Source: Planctomycetia bacterium
GTDB taxonomy: Bacteria > Planctomycetota > Planctomycetia > Pirellulales > Thermoguttaceae
Reading direction: 5' to 3'
Length of the DNA: 37,295 nt
NCBI GenBank assembly: GCA_030539035.1
Contig: JAUNSU010000028.1
Location: 1 to 37,295 of the forward strand
Positions within the stretch are counted from its first letter, which is position 1, and the number at the start of each line of letters is the position of its first letter. The position numbers and the translations under genes were made by a program. Below, piece after piece: positions 33,287 to 37,295 of this stretch. Below the pieces are notes generated by a model. It was not told the DNA's origin. It made no database searches and saw nothing but the letters and a program-made list of their open reading frames with translations.

Positions 33287-33829
33287 ATGGCTGAATTAAA
33301 AGGATCGAAGACGGAAAAGAATCTCCAGGCGGCTTTTGCGGGCGAATCTCAAGCGCGGAACAAGTACACCTATTACGCGTCCAAAGCGAAAAAAGACGGC
33401 TATCAGCAGATCGCCGCGATTTTTGAAGAAACCGCGAACAACGAAAAAGAACATGCCAAGATCTGGTTCAAGCTCCTTCACGATGGATCGGTTCCTTCCA
33501 CGGTTGAAAATCTCAAAGATGCCGCAGATGGGGAAAATTACGAGTGGACCGATATGTACGCTAAATTCGCGAAAGAAGCGAAGGAAGAAGGGTTCGAACA
33601 GATTGCCGCTCTCTTTACTCTCGTCGGAAAAATCGAAAAGGAACATGAAGAACGATATCGCAAACTGCTCGACAATATCGAAAAGGAAATCGTTTTTTCC
33701 CGTGATGGCGATAGAATCTGGCAATGCGCCAACTGCGGACATATTGTAGTCGGGAAGAAAGCTCCTCTCGTTTGCCCGGTTTGCACCCATCCGCAATCCT
33801 TCTTCCAGATCAAAGCGGAAAATTATTAA
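33287..33829 (+). CDS. rbr: Rubrerythrin
   Basis: A 180-residue non-haem iron protein that reduces hydrogen peroxide in anaerobic or microaerobic bacteria. The ferritin-like diiron domain has ligand motifs Glu20 ([10 protein letters not shown]) and two ExxH sets, EKEH at 53-56 and 117-120. The C-terminal rubredoxin domain has CANC (Cys147, Cys150) and CPVC (Cys163, Cys166). GGGGAA lies before the ATG at 33287. It overlaps the convergent YfhO-type gene by four bases at the stop codons. The gene fits an oxygen-poor lifestyle. Confident call. Confidence 0.97.
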   Translation: MAELKGSKTEKNLQAAFAGESQARNKYTYYASKAKKDGYQQIAAIFEETANNEKEHAKIWFKLLHDGSVPSTVENLKDAADGENYEWTDMYAKFAKEAKEEGFEQIAALFTLVGKIEKEHEERYRKLLDNIEKEIVFSRDGDRIWQCANCGHIVVGKKAPLVCPVCTHPQSFFQIKAENY

Positions 33830-36675
33830 ACCGATTTTTTTCGAAGGATGAAAACGGCGCCTCCCAGTCCGATCAGGGTAAAAAGGATCCCTAATTTAAA
33901 CGGGGCCGGGGAATAGATCATTCTTACGGTATATTTTCCCGGATCAAGATCGACGGCCCTAAGGATCCCAAGCGATTTTTTGATTGGGAGTGATTTCCAA
34001 TCCGGTGCGGATCCTTCTCGACCTGTGATCTGCGCTTTCCAGCCGGGAAAGTACTGTTCCGTTAAAAGAATCGTTCCTTTTTCGACAAGATCGGCCTCAA
34101 ATTCGATTCTGTTTGCTTCATAATGGGTGATCTTGACCGATTCTCCTTCTTTGGGGTTCCCGTTCTTTTCGGTTTGGATCATTTTTTCCAGAGAGATCCG
34201 TGAATCGGTCAATTCCGGGGTATCATGAAAGATCCGGATCCGATCGCCCGGCTTTTGAATTGCGTAAAGAGAACTTCCGATCGGATATTCTGTTTCTTCC
34301 CAAGCGGAGGGCGAGTTTTGATTTCCCGAATAAAGAGTGCGTACTTTGGCGGGATCGAAATTCAAGGTCTGTATTTCAGGAGGAAACCAGGATCGTTCCG
34401 GATCCGAAGGATAGATCATATATTCCGTATTCAACCAGGCAAGTCGATCGACGATCGCCGGATTATCTCTTACCGTGTAGAGCGCGTCGGCAAAGAGGAA
34501 GTATTCCAGTATCGAGAGTGTTCCGGGCGAGTCCATGTTGGCCAAACCGAACTGATATTGAAATTTGGCGTCCAGTGTTTTTCGACTCCAGGAACTTCTC
34601 TGTTCCTGCTGGCCGGGCGTAAAGAAAAAGAAGGCGCGCGAAGACCATGCGTATCGATAATATCTGGGATAAGAAATCGCATTTTTCTTTGTTTCTTGAT
34701 CTTTCTGGATTTTTTCGGCGAAAAGAACCGGATCATGGACCGTTTTCGGAGAAACCGCGAAAAGCAGCTTGGAATCGGCAAGGTAAAGATCGGCAGCGGC
34801 AAGGATCAGCAGGATCGCACAGACGCAGGCAAACAGACCCTTATTTCTGATCTGTTTTTTCTGGAAGACTTCACGGATCCCGGGAAGATAAAAAAGAACG
34901 ATCCAAATGGACAAAATCGCGCAGGAAAAACCAATACTCGACAGAATACAGGCCTTTGAAGCTGTTCCGTATTGATAGGTGTCGTCGGGATGGGATAAAA
35001 AAGCGCTGTTAAAAGATTCCAATTGGATCCCGGATATACTCAGGAAGGCAATGATCAATATTCCCCAGGCGGTAAAGCAGAGGATCTTGACCGATTTTCG
35101 GGTTCTCAGATAATCCCAGGCAAGTCCGGCAAGAAGGGGGAGCGCAAAAAAGACGGGCATCAGATATTTTCCTGCGTATCGGAACGAGGAGGCGAGCGGG
35201 ACGAAGACATTGATCAGCCAGTAAATTCCGCCGACCGGATCACCGTCGTTCATGTTCATATCCTGCGGGCTTCCGATAAGATGGACCGAAAGACGCTGGA
35301 ACCAGCGGGGCCCATGAAATCCCAAAGAGGCGAGCAGACAAACGATAATGATCCAGCTTGCCCAAACCTGAATGGCCCGGCGATGGGAAGATCGAATGGA
35401 AATGCGTTCTGAAGAGATCGGCTTTTCAGTCTCATTTTTAGGGAGATTTCCCCGTTTTCTTTTTGTGCTTCCCGATGAGGAAGAAAGGGGCAGGGATTTT
35501 GCGATTCGATCGGGAACGATCCGTTTTTTCAGTCGGAAGCAGAGAGCGGACAGTCCGAGCAGAAAGGGAATGATCCCCATATAAAGGGTCTGATTCCATC
35601 GACGGGGTGATTCTCCTGCGGATCGGAGAACGATTCGGTTTTCTTTGAATCCGAACGGAAACGGGGTCAGCAGTTCCGCGATCTGGGTTGGATACATACT
35701 GTAATCGTAGACGGATGCGTGATATCCGCCAAGGCGTATATTCTTGCAAAAGATCCCGTTGAGAATGGTGTCCATCGCGGATTCTTCAGAAGGAGTGAAT
35801 CCGAATTGATCGAAGAGTTCGCTTCGTTTTTCCTGATTTCGGTTCATGAGAAATTTTGGTGTATCCCAAATTGAGATGGGAGTAAAGAACCAGTTTCTTT
35901 CCGAGTATTTGGAAAGCTCCATTGCGGGAAAAACCTGAATACCGCCGATCACGGAGGCAAGCAGCGCGGATCCGATCAGAAGGCCCAGCGGAGAACGGAT
36001 TCCTTTTTTCCATCGCGATTCATTCGGTTCTTCGTACTTGGGAAGGAGACCGCATCGCCAATAGATCAGGGTTAAAAAGCAGAGCAGGATTCCTGCGAAC
36101 CACGCGGTTTGGATATCCCCGCCGAATACCATCATTACAAGGGCACCGGCAAGAGCGGCAAGTGAACGCGGTTTTCGGCGCAATACCAGATCCGATCCGA
36201 ATAAAATCGCAAGGGGAAACCAGGAGATCCCGACGAGATAGATCACGTTGCTGTATTGCATAAAGACCGGTCCGCAATACGAAAAGCTGATCGCGGCCAA
36301 AAGGGAACCTGTTCGGGAAAAACGCCAATGCCGCATGAGCGCGTACATCGATATCCCGCAAAGGAGAAAGTGAAAAACGACATATAAATTAAAGCATTGA
36401 TCGTAAGAGAGCGGGAGCGCGAAGATCAGTTTGCCCGGATAGAGAACCGAGGAGGTAAGATTCGCGAAGAGCGGTTGTCCCAAATTTTCGCAGGGATCCC
36501 AAAGCGGAAAATGTCCTTCGCGCCAGTAATCCTGGATCCGCTGAAAAAGGGGATAGTAAAAACTGAAAATGTCCCTTTCCGCAAAGATCTTGCCTTCGCT
36601 CCAGATCGGATAAAAAAGGATCAGAGCAAAGAGCAATAAAAAGACCCAGAACACATTTTTTTTGAATCGGTTCAT
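33826..36675 (-). CDS. YfhO-type large membrane protein
   Basis: A 949-residue inner-membrane protein. The first 600 residues carry about a dozen hydrophobic helices, starting with '[18 protein letters not shown]' and including '[21 protein letters not shown]'. The acidic loop '[41 protein letters not shown]' is typical of YfhO/GT-C-like glycosyltransferases, with a predicted extracytoplasmic acceptor or donor site. A long soluble C-terminal part ends in a further membrane helix ([19 protein letters not shown]). YfhO proteins glycosylate lipoteichoic acid or surface polymers in Gram-positives; in planctomycetes the role is unknown. The ATG at 36675 has a weak GCGGAA ahead. It is transcribed alone, convergent with rbr. 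Confidence 0.82.
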   Translation of the reverse strand: MNRFKKNVFWVFLLLFALILFYPIWSEGKIFAERDIFSFYYPLFQRIQDYWREGHFPLWDPCENLGQPLFANLTSSVLYPGKLIFALPLSYDQCFNLYVVFHFLLCGISMYALMRHWRFSRTGSLLAAISFSYCGPVFMQYSNVIYLVGISWFPLAILFGSDLVLRRKPRSLAALAGALVMMVFGGDIQTAWFAGILLCFLTLIYWRCGLLPKYEEPNESRWKKGIRSPLGLLIGSALLASVIGGIQVFPAMELSKYSERNWFFTPISIWDTPKFLMNRNQEKRSELFDQFGFTPSEESAMDTILNGIFCKNIRLGGYHASVYDYSMYPTQIAELLTPFPFGFKENRIVLRSAGESPRRWNQTLYMGIIPFLLGLSALCFRLKKRIVPDRIAKSLPLSSSSGSTKRKRGNLPKNETEKPISSERISIRSSHRRAIQVWASWIIIVCLLASLGFHGPRWFQRLSVHLIGSPQDMNMNDGDPVGGIYWLINVFVPLASSFRYAGKYLMPVFFALPLLAGLAWDYLRTRKSVKILCFTAWGILIIAFLSISGIQLESFNSAFLSHPDDTYQYGTASKACILSSIGFSCAILSIWIVLFYLPGIREVFQKKQIRNKGLFACVCAILLILAAADLYLADSKLLFAVSPKTVHDPVLFAEKIQKDQETKKNAISYPRYYRYAWSSRAFFFFTPGQQEQRSSWSRKTLDAKFQYQFGLANMDSPGTLSILEYFLFADALYTVRDNPAIVDRLAWLNTEYMIYPSDPERSWFPPEIQTLNFDPAKVRTLYSGNQNSPSAWEETEYPIGSSLYAIQKPGDRIRIFHDTPELTDSRISLEKMIQTEKNGNPKEGESVKITHYEANRIEFEADLVEKGTILLTEQYFPGWKAQITGREGSAPDWKSLPIKKSLGILRAVDLDPGKYTVRMIYSPAPFKLGILFTLIGLGGAVFILRKKSV

Positions 36676-36980
36676 ATTCCGCTTTCTCTGGAAAGATTTC
36701 TGAAGGATCCGATTTTAGTAAAATTCGGCTTCTTTCGAAAAAGGAACTTGCGATAAAGACTGCATGTATTTTAAATGAGGACAATGGAAATGTCAATATC
36801 GAGATGGAATCTTTTGATCGAAATTTTCGACGATATTTTTTATCGCGCAGGCGCAGCGGACAGGCAAGGACGCTTACGGCCCCAGCGCTCGGGTTCAGAC
36901 CGTGTTCGGAAAATTGATGTTTTTCTCGGATTCCCTGGGTTAATGGGAAATTATCTTTATTAGGGATTTTAACTCTATTT
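36676..36980. other. Non-coding stretch upstream of YfhO-type gene
   Basis: Nothing clear. It presumably holds the promoter of the YfhO-type gene, but no good -35/-10 pair is seen (a weak TAAAAT lies near 36715 on the minus strand). A GC-rich patch at about 36845-36900 stands out from its AT-rich surroundings. Short open frames here lack ribosome sites. No tRNA or rRNA fold was recognised. Confidence 0.4.
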
Positions 36981-36987
36981 TTGCATT

Positions 36988-37295
36988 GCGCTTACAGCGC
37001 GCTTTTTATGGTTGTTCATTGCCCCGGGGTGCCGGTCGCTTCGCTCCCTTGCCGGGCTGGAATGCGCTGGGCTTTCAGCCCGCAGGATCCGGGTGCAATA
37101 TCGAAAACAGATTATTGGTGTTTGGCCGAAAAACCGTATTACTTCACCCGGTTGGGACATCCAAAAATCAGCGCCCCGCAGGGGCAGTGCCTTCCAGCCC
37201 GGGGTGGCGCCCCAAAAAACAAATTTTTTGGGGGGTGCCCGGGGCACCCACCCCCACAAAAAAAACCCGCGGGGGCGGCGGGGAAAAAAAAACCA
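36988..37295. repeat. GC-rich hairpin cluster at contig end
   Basis: A run of inverted repeats: GCGCT-TAC-AGCGC (36988-37000) followed by T5; GCCCC-GCA-GGGGC (37173-37185); CCCCAAAAAA-CAAA-TTTTTTGGGG (37210-37233); GGGTGCCC-G-GGGCACCC (37233-37249). The last 40 bases are homopolymers of A, C and G. It looks like a dispersed intergenic repeat element, with a low-quality contig edge at the very end. No gene is seen. Confidence 0.55.

Noticed and set aside
36845-36905. Possible tRNA-like segment (GGTTCAGACC)
   Set aside because: Only a loose resemblance to a T-loop; no matching acceptor, D or anticodon stems can be drawn.
36775-36963. A 62-codon open frame upstream of the YfhO-type gene
   Set aside because: No ribosome site and no similarity; it runs through the GC-rich patch.
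36988-37007. Hairpin followed by T5, an intrinsic terminator on the plus strand
   Set aside because: No plus-strand gene lies upstream, and similar hairpins nearby lack T-runs, so it is treated as part of the repeat cluster.

Overview
The window looks like a contig from an environmental bacterium of the PVC superphylum, most likely a planctomycete or close relative. This is inferred from gene content, not from a marker gene. The evidence is two secreted Gfo/Idh/MocA oxidoreductases with Tat-type leaders, a ThuA-domain protein, HEAT- and LRR-repeat exported proteins, a XylR-type sugar regulator, a YfhO-type membrane protein and a bacterial topoisomerase VI A subunit. No rRNA, tRNA, CRISPR array or transposase gene was found. 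The DNA is very rich in the tetranucleotide GATC, with 16 copies in bases 1-660.

Left part (1-6,200, minus strand): one probable operon reads thuA-like, dus, gfo/idh, HEAT-repeat protein, tauE-like exporter. The genes overlap or sit within about 25 bases of each other, and the operon starts at a promoter with exact TTGACA-N17-TATAAT. At 6,293-7,669 is a second Tat-exported oxidoreductase. It is divergent from an RND efflux pair (membrane-fusion lipoprotein and AcrB-like pump, 8,088-12,602) whose promoter is also an exact consensus match. A STAS-domain protein with an unusual C-terminal domain follows (12,599-13,600, minus), then a secreted GH106-like glycoside hydrolase (13,893-16,325, plus).

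Centre (16,355-25,524): a sugar-acid catabolic locus on the minus strand reads rraA-like aldolase, MFS transporter, uxuA-like mannonate dehydratase, SDR reductase, secreted AGE-family epimerase, RhuM-family protein, DUF697 GTPase. It is divergent from a XylR-type (LacI-like sensor plus AraC HTH) regulator. The inferred flow is extracellular epimerisation, uptake, dehydration of a hexonate and aldol cleavage, with XylR as the sugar sensor. RhuM and the GTPase are odd passengers, and RhuM has a clearly lower GATC density than its neighbours.

Right part (25,617-37,295): a secreted protein with a C-terminal PHP domain converges on an orphan topoisomerase VI A subunit. An LRR lipoprotein, a 56-residue coiled-coil protein and a low-complexity exported or membrane-anchored protein follow. 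Next is a truncated DUF1016 gene between inverted heptad repeats, then cysK and rubrerythrin transcribed divergently from overlapping promoters, and a 949-residue YfhO-type membrane protein. The last 600 bases are non-coding and end in GC-rich hairpins and homopolymers typical of a contig edge.

The least expected signals are: a heptad repeat (sense unit GTGATTA) placed at gene 3' ends in the same polarity at three loci; the orphan Topo VI A gene; the STAS fusion with possible papain-like residues; and the DUF1016 fragment carrying two long palindromes that encode the same peptide in frame.
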